From: Rhodobacterales bacterium
GTDB lineage: Bacteria > Pseudomonadota > Alphaproteobacteria > Rhodobacterales > Rhodobacteraceae
NCBI GenBank assembly: GCA_013298485.1
Contig: JAAFHS010000119.1
Coordinates: forward strand, 2,045-7,230
Length of the DNA stretch: 5,186 bases
Reading direction: 5' to 3'
The position numbers were made by a program, and so were the translations under genes. Shown here piece after piece: positions 1 through 4,901 of this stretch (positions are counted from its first letter, which is position 1; each line of letters starts with the position of its first letter). Under the pieces are notes generated by a model. The model saw nothing but the letters and a program-made list of their open reading frames with translations, was not told the DNA's origin and did no database searches.

Positions 1-1334
1 TGACCTTGTTTCAGGCCGCCGTTCAGCGCCTGTCGGGGCCGGACTATGCGCAACCCCTGATCATCACGAACAGCGACTTCCGCTTTATCGTGGCCGATGA
101 ACTTGCAGCCCTCGGCATCACGCCTGCGGCCATTCTGATCGAACCCGCCGCGCGCAACACCGCCCCTGCCATTCTGGCCGCGGCCCTGCATCTGGCGGCA
201 ACTGACCCCGACACCCTGATGCTGGTCGCCCCGTCAGACCACGTGATCCCCGATCCGGTGGCCTTTCGCGCAACCGTGGCGGCGGCAGTCCCAGCCGCCC
301 GCGCGGGCCAGATCGTGACCTTTGGCATCACGCCCACGCGGGCCGAAACCGGCTATGGCTGGCTGCAGCTGGCAGAGGCCCGGCCTGATGAAGCCTACCC
401 CGCTCATGTGCAGCGCTTTGTTGAAAAACCCGACGCCGCCACCGCGCAGGCCATGCTGGCGGGTGGCGGATATCTCTGGAACGCCGGTATCTTTCTGATG
501 ACGGCCCGAACCCTGATATCCGCCGTCCAGGACCACGCACCGCAGCTTTTCGTCCCCGTGGCTGCCGCTGTCAACGATGCCGTGCAGGATCTGTCCTTCC
601 TCCGCCTCGCCCCTGCGGCATGGGGCACTGTCGCCGATATCTCCATCGACTATGCGGTCATGGAGCATGCCCCCAACCTGGTTGCCATGCCGTTTGCCGA
701 TGGCTGGTCAGACCTTGGCGATTGGGATGCCGTCTGGCGCGAGGCCACGCCCGATGTCGCCGGCAATGTGCAGCACGGTGATGTCACGGGCCTTGATTGC
801 GCAAATAGCCTGATGCGGTCCGAGGCTGATGGCATGGCCCTTGTCGGCATCGGGCTGGACAACATGATTGCCATCGCCATGCCCGACGCCGTGCTGGTGG
901 CCCCGCGCTCCCGCGCGCAAGAGGTGAAACAGGCCGTGGCCGCCCTGAAATCCAAAGGGGCCCGTCAGGCCGAAACCTTTCCGCGTGATCACCGCCCCTG
1001 GGGATGGTTCGAAACGCTGGCGCTGGGTGAGCGTTTTCAGGTCAAACGGATCGTCGTGCATCCCGGGGCCGCGTTGTCACTGCAAAGCCATGTCCACCGC
1101 GCCGAACACTGGATCGTCGTCTCGGGGACCGCCCGTGTCACGCTTGATGACACGGTGACCCTCGTGACCGAAAACCAGTCCGTCTACATTCCCCTCGGGG
1201 CGCGCCACCGCCTGGAAAACCCCGGACGCCTGCCGATGGTGCTGATCGAGGTGCAGACGGGGGCCTACCTGGGCGAGGATGACATCACGCGCTATGAGGA
1301 TATCTACGCCCGTGGTCAGGGCGCGCGGGGCTGA
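1..1334 (+). CDS. manC: Mannose-1-phosphate guanylyltransferase / mannose-6-phosphate isomerase, 5' end missing
   Basis: Bifunctional cytoplasmic enzyme: the N-terminal nucleotidyltransferase makes GDP-mannose from mannose-1-phosphate and GTP, and the C-terminal cupin interconverts fructose-6-phosphate and mannose-6-phosphate. GDP-mannose feeds exopolysaccharide and LPS synthesis. Counting the TTG at position 6 as residue 1, I see IEPAARNTAPAI (45-56), APSDH (75-79), GYGW (116-119), FVEKPD (138-143), YLWNAGIF (156-163), SIDYAVME (213-220) and DLGDWDAVW (236-244), all typical of the transferase. RPWGWFE (330-336) opens the type II isomerase cupin, with metal-binding histidines in QSHVHRAEHW (360-369). 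The frame is open to the window edge and the GGSGTRLWP nucleotide-binding loop expected near the N-terminus is absent, so the true start lies upstream and the TTG is internal. About 442 of the usual ~470-480 residues are present. Family assignment is firm; the pathway end product is not visible. Confidence 0.95.
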   Translation, partial: TLFQAAVQRLSGPDYAQPLIITNSDFRFIVADELAALGITPAAILIEPAARNTAPAILAAALHLAATDPDTLMLVAPSDHVIPDPVAFRATVAAAVPAARAGQIVTFGITPTRAETGYGWLQLAEARPDEAYPAHVQRFVEKPDAATAQAMLAGGGYLWNAGIFLMTARTLISAVQDHAPQLFVPVAAAVNDAVQDLSFLRLAPAAWGTVADISIDYAVMEHAPNLVAMPFADGWSDLGDWDAVWREATPDVAGNVQHGDVTGLDCANSLMRSEADGMALVGIGLDNMIAIAMPDAVLVAPRSRAQEVKQAVAALKSKGARQAETFPRDHRPWGWFETLALGERFQVKRIVVHPGAALSLQSHVHRAEHWIVVSGTARVTLDDTVTLVTENQSVYIPLGARHRLENPGRLPMVLIEVQTGAYLGEDDITRYEDIYARGQGARG

Positions 1335-1406
1335 CGCGCATTTGCCGCGACAGCGGTCGCAATGCCCGCTAGGCTGATGCCGGGGACTGCAACACATGAG
1401 AGCAAC

Positions 1407-1766
1407 ATGAGCGATATCATTGAATGGGTTCTGGAAATGGCCATCAACCCCGGCCAGATGCCCAATGTGCAGCCCCTGCTGGACGAAATGGTCGCAGCCA
1501 CCAAGGCGGACGAGCCGGGCGCGCTGCATTACGAATACTATCTGAACGCCGATCGCACGCGTTGCACCGTGCTGGAGCGCTATGCCGACAATGCTGCCAT
1601 CATGGTGCATTTGGGAAATTTCGGGGCGAAGTTTGCGGAACGGTTCCTTGCGGCTTTCACCCCCGTCCGCTTTACCGTTTACGGCCCTGCGGACGCGACC
1701 GTTCGCGGTGCCCTCGCGGGGTTCGGGGCGACCCACCAAGATCGCATTGCAGGCTTTTCCCGCTGA
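1407..1766 (+). CDS. Antibiotic biosynthesis monooxygenase (ABM) family protein, putative quinol monooxygenase-like
   Basis: Small 119-residue cytoplasmic protein resembling the dimeric alpha+beta ferredoxin-like ABM fold. Supporting features are an N-terminal beta strand (IIEWVLEMAI, 4-13), a helix (VQPLLDEMVAAT, 21-32), EPGALHYEYYLN (36-47) leading into the central strands, and the typical E-x-Y-A-D-x-A-A-x-x-x-H pattern in LERYADNAAIMVH (56-68). Family members include cofactor-free quinol oxygenases such as YgiN, but many have unknown substrates, so no reaction is assigned. I chose the ATG at 1407 because homology begins there and a GAGAG lies about 4-8 bases upstream; an in-frame ATG at 1362 would add 15 residues of non-family-like sequence. 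It lies 72 bp after manC on the same strand. That gap holds only a weak 5-bp stem (1347-1360) and no U-tract, so cotranscription is possible. No clear promoter is seen. Confidence 0.8.
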   Translation: MSDIIEWVLEMAINPGQMPNVQPLLDEMVAATKADEPGALHYEYYLNADRTRCTVLERYADNAAIMVHLGNFGAKFAERFLAAFTPVRFTVYGPADATVRGALAGFGATHQDRIAGFSR

Positions 1767-1820
1767 ATGGCCGAATGACGGCTTTGCGGGACGGAACGGG
1801 CATTCCAGCAATCCCGCCTT

Positions 1821-2042
1821 GGCCCGGAGTCAAGGGCGCAAGCCCGCCGGGCCGCGCCCGCCTCCCGGCCCGGCCACGGGCCGGGCGTTCTTCGCGGAAA
1901 TCCCCCACTGGGGGATTTCTGATCGCTCATCACCCCCATCGGGCGGGCGCATCCCGGCCGCTGGTGCGCAGAATTTCTTCGGGAGGGGCTGGACCATAAA
2001 GCATCCAGAACTGACATCGCTCGCCCACCCGGCGGTCGGGCG
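1821..2042. repeat. Cluster of consecutive GC-rich inverted repeats
   Basis: Stems found by eye: (a) GGCCCGG 1821-1827 with CCGGGCC 1847-1853, enclosing GGGC-GCAA-GCCC at 1834-1845, a GNRA-type tetraloop hairpin; (b) GCCCGGCC 1868-1875 with GGCCGGGC 1879-1886, loop 3; (c) a 10-bp stem at 1897-1919, listed separately; (d) GCGCA 1947-1951 with TGCGC 1965-1969, extended by CC/GG with one bulge; (e) CGCCCACC 2022-2029 with GGT and GGGCG at 2034-2042, 8 bp with one bulged C. Dense stems in a non-coding gap suggest an intergenic palindromic repeat element or a structured RNA. The sequence cannot decide between these, and GC-rich DNA makes some short stems by chance. Confidence 0.5.
1897..1919. terminator. 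Strong perfect hairpin, possible bidirectional terminator
   Basis: GAAATCCCCC (1897-1906) and GGGGGATTTC (1910-1919) are exact reverse complements around a 3-base ACT loop, with a G-T wobble available just outside. It lies 130 bp after the ABM stop in a convergent gap, where terminators are expected. The stem has the GC core and A/T outer end of an intrinsic terminator on both strands, but no U-run follows on either strand. It may therefore be a weak terminator, a 3'-end stabiliser or part of the repeat cluster. Confidence 0.4.
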
Positions 2043-2151
2043 CAGCCCTCTATCGGGTTATGCTACGAAGGGCGGCTCAGGGCTCAAACCACCCGCCCAA
2101 AATACCTTCTCGCCCCCGATCACGCAATGTTTCAAAAGTCTTAACACGCCC

Positions 2152-2160
2152 TGTGGATAA
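2152..2160 (-). promoter_or_regulatory. Perfect consensus DnaA box (TTATCCACA)
   Basis: The minus strand reads TTATCCACA, identical to the classical high-affinity DnaA binding box. It sits in the AT-rich stretch 2131-2217. Just beyond, the minus strand has AATCAATGGATTT (plus 2167-2179), matching the IHF consensus WATCAANNNNTTR at all but the last base. I found no second DnaA box at up to two mismatches nearby, so a replication origin is not supported. A titration or regulatory DnaA site, or chance, remain possible. Confidence 0.4.
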
Positions 2161-2195
2161 CTTCACAAATCCATTGATTTCATTGAATAAAGTCA

Positions 2196-2217
2196 AAAAT
2201 TGACAGCCGTCAATTTT
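2196..2217 (-). terminator. Probable intrinsic terminator of fabI
   Basis: AAAATTGAC (2196-2204) and GTCAATTTT (2209-2217) are perfect reverse complements around a 4-base loop. Read on the minus strand, the hairpin begins 11 bases after the fabI stop and ends in TTTTT then GACTTT, giving a TTGAC/GTCAA core followed by a T-rich 3' flank. This fits an intrinsic terminator, although the stem is AT-rich and weaker than usual. It would end the fabA-fabI transcript before it meets transcription from the ABM side. Confidence 0.55.
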
Positions 2218-2228
2218 CCCGTCCCACC

Positions 2229-3017
2229 CTACAGATTCTCCGCCTGCGGCATGCCCAGCACGTGATATCCGCCGTCCACCCGCACCACCTCGCCCGTTGT
2301 CATGGCACCATAGTCGGACGCGAGCCACACCGCCGTGCCGCCCACCGCCTCCAGCGTCGCGTTGCAGCGCAGGGGGGCGTTCGCCTCGGTATGGCGGAAG
2401 GTCGCGCGCGCGCCCCCGATGGCGGCACCCGCAAGGGTTTTCATCGGGCCGGGCGAGATTGCGTTGACGCGAATACCCTGTGGGCCAAGATCATTGGCGA
2501 GATAGCGGGTGGCGGATTCAAGGGCCGCCTTGGCCACCCCCATCACGTTGTAATTCGGCGTCACCCGGTTGGAGCCCTGAAAGGTCAGCGTCAGCAGCGT
2601 GCCGCCCGTTGGCATCAGTTCTGCCGCGCGGCGGGAGACATCGATGAAGGAATAGCACGAGATCGCCAGCGAATTGCTGAAGTTGGCAAGCGACGTATTG
2701 ATGAACCGCCCCGTCAACTCGGTCTTGTCGGAAAAGGCGATGGCATGGACCAGAAAATCAATCGTCCCCCAGCGGTCGCGCAGCGTGGCAAAGCAGGCAT
2801 CCATCGACGCCTCATTCATCACATCGACATCGACCAGAAAATCCGAACCCACGGATGCGGCCAGGGGTTCGACGCGCTTGCCGAATGCCTCGCCCTGATA
2901 GGAAAACGCGAGGTCCGCACCCTCGGCCGCCATGGCCGACGCGATGCCCCAGGCGATGGAGCGTTCGTTGGCGACACCCATGACAAGCCCGCGCTTGCCC
3001 TTCATCAGATCAGCCAT
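2229..3017 (-). CDS. fabI: Enoyl-[acyl-carrier-protein] reductase (NADH), FabI
   Basis: Catalyses the last step of each type II fatty acid elongation cycle, reducing trans-2-enoyl-ACP with NADH in the cytoplasm. The 262-residue length matches the family (about 260). The short-chain dehydrogenase fold shows the nucleotide-binding GVANERSIAWG (14-24), HAIAFSDK (91-98), the catalytic Y156-x6-K163 pair in NYNVMGVAK, and VNAISPGPMKTLA (184-196). Numbering of the Tyr/Lys pair coincides with E. coli FabI. Two differences from E. coli stand out by alignment from memory: Ala94 replaces the Gly93 linked to triclosan sensitivity, and Phe146 replaces Tyr146, as in the InhA-like arrangement. The ATG at 3017 follows AGGGA about 7 bases upstream. 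It starts 23 bp after the fabB stop, so the two are almost certainly cotranscribed, with fabI last in the unit. FabI is the usual target of triclosan and diazaborines. Confidence 0.96.
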   Translation of the reverse strand: MADLMKGKRGLVMGVANERSIAWGIASAMAAEGADLAFSYQGEAFGKRVEPLAASVGSDFLVDVDVMNEASMDACFATLRDRWGTIDFLVHAIAFSDKTELTGRFINTSLANFSNSLAISCYSFIDVSRRAAELMPTGGTLLTLTFQGSNRVTPNYNVMGVAKAALESATRYLANDLGPQGIRVNAISPGPMKTLAGAAIGGARATFRHTEANAPLRCNATLEAVGGTAVWLASDYGAMTTGEVVRVDGGYHVLGMPQAENL

Positions 3018-3040
3018 CCCACCGTCCCTTTGTTGTTTTT

Positions 3041-4270
3041 TCAGCCCTGATACTTGCTCATCACCAGGGTCGCATTGGTGCCGCCAAAGCCGAAGGAATT
3101 GGACAGCACGGAATCCAGATGCACGTTCTCGCGCAGGGTTGTCACGATTTCAGACGGATCAAGGGCTGGGTCGAGCGTCGTGACATTGGCTGAGGCCGCG
3201 ATGAAATTGCCCTGCATCATCAGCAATGAATAGATCGCCTCTTGCGCGCCTGTGGCGCCGAGGGAATGGCCGGTCAGGGACTTGGTCGAGGCGATGGGCG
3301 GCGTATTATTGTTGCCGAACACCCGGCGGATCGCCTCCACCTCGGTCACGTCGCCGACTTGCGTGCTGGTGCCGTGGCTGTTGATGTAGTCGATATGGCG
3401 GCCTTCGGGCAGGGTCGACAGCGCGAGCCGCATCGCGCGTTCACCGCCTTCGCCCGACGGTGCGACCATATCATAGCCATCGGATGTGGCGCCGTAGCCT
3501 GTCACCTCGGCATAGATTTTCGCGCCGCGCGCAAGGGCGTGGTTCAGCTCCTCCAGCACGACGACACCGCCGCCGCCCGCGATGACAAACCCGTCGCGCG
3601 TGGCGTCATAGGTGCGGGATGCCGTTTCGGGCGTGTCGTTGTATTTCGATGACATGGCACCCATGGCATCGAACAGGCAGGACAGGGTCCAGTCGAGTTC
3701 TTCGCCGCCGCCCGCGAACACGATATCCTGCTTGCCCATCTGGATCAGTTCGGTCCCGTTGCCGATGCAGTGGGCGGATGTGGAGCAGGCAGAGGTGATG
3801 GAATAGTTCACCCCCTTGATCTTGAACGGGGTCGCAAGGCAGGCGGAGTTGGTCGACGACATGCCCTTGGTCACCATGAATGGCCCCATCCGCTTGGGGC
3901 TGCCTGTTTCGCGGACGATGTTATGCGCCTTGAAAAACGACTTGGTCGACGGCCCGCCGGAGCCCATGATAAGGCCCGAGCGTTCGTTCGAGATATCCTG
4001 GGGTTCGAGGCCGCTGTCCTTGACCGCCTGCGCCATGGCGATGAAGTTATAGGCGGCCCCGTCACCCATGAAACGCAGGTCGCGCTTGTCGATATGATCC
4101 GCCAGCACGATGTTGGGCGCGCCATGCACCTGGCAGCGGAACCCGTGTTCGGCATAATCGGGCGCGAAGACGATGCCGGACTTGCCCGCGCGAAGCGATG
4201 CTTCCACCTCGGTGACGTTGTTGCCGATGGACGAGACGATGCCCATCCCGGTGATGACGACGCGACGCAT
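3041..4270 (-). CDS. fabB: 3-oxoacyl-[acyl-carrier-protein] synthase I, FabB
   Basis: Condensing enzyme that elongates acyl-ACP with malonyl-ACP. FabB is needed to extend the cis-3-decenoyl-ACP made by FabA, and so for unsaturated fatty acids. The 409-residue protein matches the family length (E. coli about 406). The thiolase-fold synthase carries nucleophile Cys162 in SITSACSTSAHCIG (157-170), His299 in NSHGTSTQVGD (297-307), Lys330 and His335 in STKSLTGHSLGATGAQE (328-344), and the glycine-rich NSFGFGGTNA (391-400) near the end. All three catalytic positions (Cys-His-His) and the conserved lysine are intact. The ATG at 4270 has a strong GGAGG at 4277-4281, six bases upstream. It follows rpiB at a 92-118 bp distance, depending on which rpiB stop is used, and precedes fabI by 23 bp. 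Adjacency to fabA and fabI supports FabB rather than FabF. Confidence 0.96.
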   Translation of the reverse strand: MRRVVITGMGIVSSIGNNVTEVEASLRAGKSGIVFAPDYAEHGFRCQVHGAPNIVLADHIDKRDLRFMGDGAAYNFIAMAQAVKDSGLEPQDISNERSGLIMGSGGPSTKSFFKAHNIVRETGSPKRMGPFMVTKGMSSTNSACLATPFKIKGVNYSITSACSTSAHCIGNGTELIQMGKQDIVFAGGGEELDWTLSCLFDAMGAMSSKYNDTPETASRTYDATRDGFVIAGGGGVVVLEELNHALARGAKIYAEVTGYGATSDGYDMVAPSGEGGERAMRLALSTLPEGRHIDYINSHGTSTQVGDVTEVEAIRRVFGNNNTPPIASTKSLTGHSLGATGAQEAIYSLLMMQGNFIAASANVTTLDPALDPSEIVTTLRENVHLDSVLSNSFGFGGTNATLVMSKYQG

Positions 4271-4290
4271 GGGGTGCCTCCGTTAACGCA

Positions 4291-4312
4291 CTCTGGCCTG
4301 TTTAGGCCAGAG
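4291..4312. promoter_or_regulatory. Perfect 9-bp palindrome upstream of fabB, operator or hairpin
   Basis: CTCTGGCCT (4291-4299) and AGGCCAGAG (4304-4312) are exact reverse complements with a 4-base spacer, ending 20 bases before the fabB start. No U-run follows, so it does not look like a terminator. Its spacer overlaps a possible -10 for fabB, which would suit a repressor site. An mRNA hairpin just upstream of the fabB ribosome binding site (4277-4281) is equally possible. Confidence 0.45.
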
Positions 4313-4327
4313 GCGGGGAGGGGGCAA
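4299..4327 (-). promoter_or_regulatory. Candidate sigma-70-type promoter for fabB
   Basis: On the minus strand TTGCCC (plus 4322-4327) and TAAACA (plus 4299-4304) are separated by exactly 17 bases. Matches to TTGACA and TATAAT are 4/6 and 3/6. Alphaproteobacterial promoters often tolerate weak -10 boxes, but such matches also arise by chance. The -10 lies inside the palindrome at 4291-4312. If real, fabB-fabI could be transcribed independently of fabA. Confidence 0.25.
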
Positions 4328-4343
4328 GGAGGTTGGGGGGGGG
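4315..4343 (+). repeat. G-rich tract with a 9-G homopolymer, possible G-quadruplex
   Basis: The plus strand has GGGG (4315-4318), GGGGG (4320-4324), then after ten bases an uninterrupted run of nine G (4335-4343). The pattern could form a G-quadruplex on the plus strand; the fab transcript carries the C-rich complement. Homopolymers of this length are prone to slippage and sequencing error. The tract is intergenic between rpiB and fabB, so length changes would alter spacing, not reading frame. Confidence 0.4.
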
Positions 4344-4361
4344 TGCCGATCCGCTGGCACC
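4342..4361. repeat. Short inverted repeat at the original rpiB 3' end
   Basis: GGTGCC (4342-4347) and GGCACC (4356-4361) form a 6-bp stem with an 8-base loop. On the minus strand it begins one base after the restored rpiB stop (4363-4365). It is followed by a C-run, not a U-run, so it is not a standard intrinsic terminator. It may protect the 3' end of an upstream message or mean nothing. Confidence 0.25.
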
Positions 4362-4362
4362 G

Positions 4363-4414
4363 TTAGCCCTCCAAAGCTGTAATCATCCCTACACGCTGGG
4401 CGTGGCGGCCGCCG
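4363..4414 (-). pseudogene. rpiB: Out-of-frame remnant of the true rpiB C-terminus
   Basis: Read in the frame rpiB would have without the duplication, this stretch completes GTDF-DGGRHAQRVGMITALEG and ends at a TAA (4363-4365). GGRH-x-x-RV is the conserved C-terminal signature of RpiB; E. coli RpiB ends similarly with GGRHQQRVEAITAIE (from memory). In the current sequence the stretch is reached in a different frame, giving TAAATPSV and a TAG at 4389-4391. The coding match is clean, with no further lesions, so the shift must be recent or artefactual. Confidence 0.9.
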
Positions 4415-4859
4415 TCAAAATCTGTGCCGAGAAAGGCGTCAACAATTTCGAGTGCCAGTCCTCAAAATCTGTGCCGAGAAAGGCGTCAACAATTTCGAGT
4501 GCCAGTCCCTCTCCCACGACGCGCGCGCCAAGCGCAAGCATGTTGGCATCGTTGTGTTTTCGGATCATTCGGGCCGAAAAGGTATCAAGGCAGACGCCAC
4601 AGCGGATGCCCTTCACCTTGTTGGCCGCCATCATGATGCCTTGCCCCGTGCCGCAAAGCACAATGCCGAAGCGGCAGTCGCCAGTGGCTACGCGCCGCGC
4701 TGCGGCTGCGCCATGCTCCGGGTAATTGGTGCTTTCGGGTGTGGTCGGCCCGATGTCGGCTACGAACCATCCGCTGGCAGCGATATGCGCTGCGATGGCC
4801 TGCCTTAGGCCGATAGCGGCATGGTCACTTGACAATACGATACGGGATTCGGGTGCCAT
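4389..4859 (-). CDS. rpiB: Ribose-5-phosphate isomerase B, C-terminus frameshifted by a 47-bp tandem duplication
   Basis: RpiB interconverts ribose-5-phosphate and ribulose-5-phosphate in the pentose phosphate pathway. The 156-residue ORF shows SSDHAA (10-15, with Asp12-His13), STNYPEHG (43-50), the Cys69 loop VLCGTGQGIMMAANK (67-81), RKHNDANM (100-107) with His102, and GAR (111-113). Homology runs to GTDF (129-132). A second 47-bp copy then shifts the frame, giving EDWHSKLLTPFSAQILTAAATPSV-like sequence in place of the conserved GGRHAQRV tail. Two arginines (136 and 140 of the restored protein) aligning with the phosphate-binding Arg137/Arg141 of M. tuberculosis RpiB are lost, so activity is probably impaired. 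Without one copy the protein is 149 residues, the length of E. coli RpiB. The ATG at 4859 has GAGGAA (4871-4876) 11 bases upstream. It starts 42 bp after fabA. EryI-type erythrose-4-phosphate isomerases are a less likely alternative. Confidence 0.88.
   Translation of the reverse strand: MAPESRIVLSSDHAAIGLRQAIAAHIAASGWFVADIGPTTPESTNYPEHGAAAARRVATGDCRFGIVLCGTGQGIMMAANKVKGIRCGVCLDTFSARMIRKHNDANMLALGARVVGEGLALEIVDAFLGTDFEDWHSKLLTPFSAQILTAAATPSV
4415..4508. repeat. Exact 47-bp tandem duplication inside rpiB
   Basis: Positions 4415-4461 and 4462-4508 are identical over all 47 bases and directly abut; both start TCAAAATCTGTGCCG and end GTGCCAGTCC. Identity stops at the first base on each outer side, and I see no microhomology at the junctions. 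The unit encodes the GLALEIVDAFLGTDF segment of RpiB, so one copy is ancestral and the other inserted. The length of 47 is 3n+2, which shifts the reading frame. Confidence 0.97.
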
Positions 4860-4901
4860 CGCCCATGCAGTTCCTCTGTAGTGGCCGACAGTTGACTGCC
4901 C

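Larger units (their letters stand above)
1767..2228. other. Convergent intergenic region without a supported gene
   Basis: This 462-bp gap separates the 3' end of the ABM gene from the 3' end of fabI. Open frames here are extensions or shadows of neighbouring genes and show no recognisable protein. The left two thirds (about 1815-2045) are GC-rich and contain at least five inverted repeats in series. The right part (about 2131-2217) is AT-rich, with 29 G+C in 87 bases by hand count, and contains a perfect DnaA box and the probable fabI terminator. No tRNA, rRNA or insertion-sequence gene is seen. Confidence 0.7.

Noticed and set aside
1347..1375. Possible promoter GCGACA - 17 bases - TAGGCT before the ABM gene
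   Set aside because: Matches are weak (4/6 and 3/6) in GC-rich DNA, and readthrough from manC is a simpler explanation.
1077..1811. 244-codon minus-strand open frame across the manC 3' end and the ABM gene
   Set aside because: Spans two well-supported plus-strand genes and their gap; composition is typical of an antisense shadow.
1424..2160. Two long plus-strand frames (1424-1999 and 1582-2160) running from the ABM gene into the gap
   Set aside because: They are out of frame with the ABM gene, rich in Pro/Arg/Ala, and have no conserved motif; stop-poor GC-rich DNA explains them.
2131..2217. Full chromosomal replication origin
   Set aside because: Only one DnaA box is found and no origin-linked genes (dnaA, hemE, parAB, repABC) are in the window.
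2200..2228. TTGACA at 2200-2205 as a plus-strand -35 box
   Set aside because: At 17 bases spacing the -10 position is CCCACC, and the TTGAC is explained by the terminator inverted repeat.
2262..3050. 262-codon open frame on the plus strand opposite fabI
   Set aside because: It mirrors fabI almost exactly, is rich in Arg/His/Gly as expected from antisense of GC-rich coding DNA, and shows no family motif; fabI itself is certain.
3770..4366. 198-codon plus-strand open frame opposite the start of fabB
   Set aside because: Antisense shadow of fabB running into the intergenic G-run; no recognisable domain.
4415..4508. CRISPR-like repeat
   Set aside because: Only two copies with no spacer between them, lying inside a coding gene; this is a simple tandem duplication.
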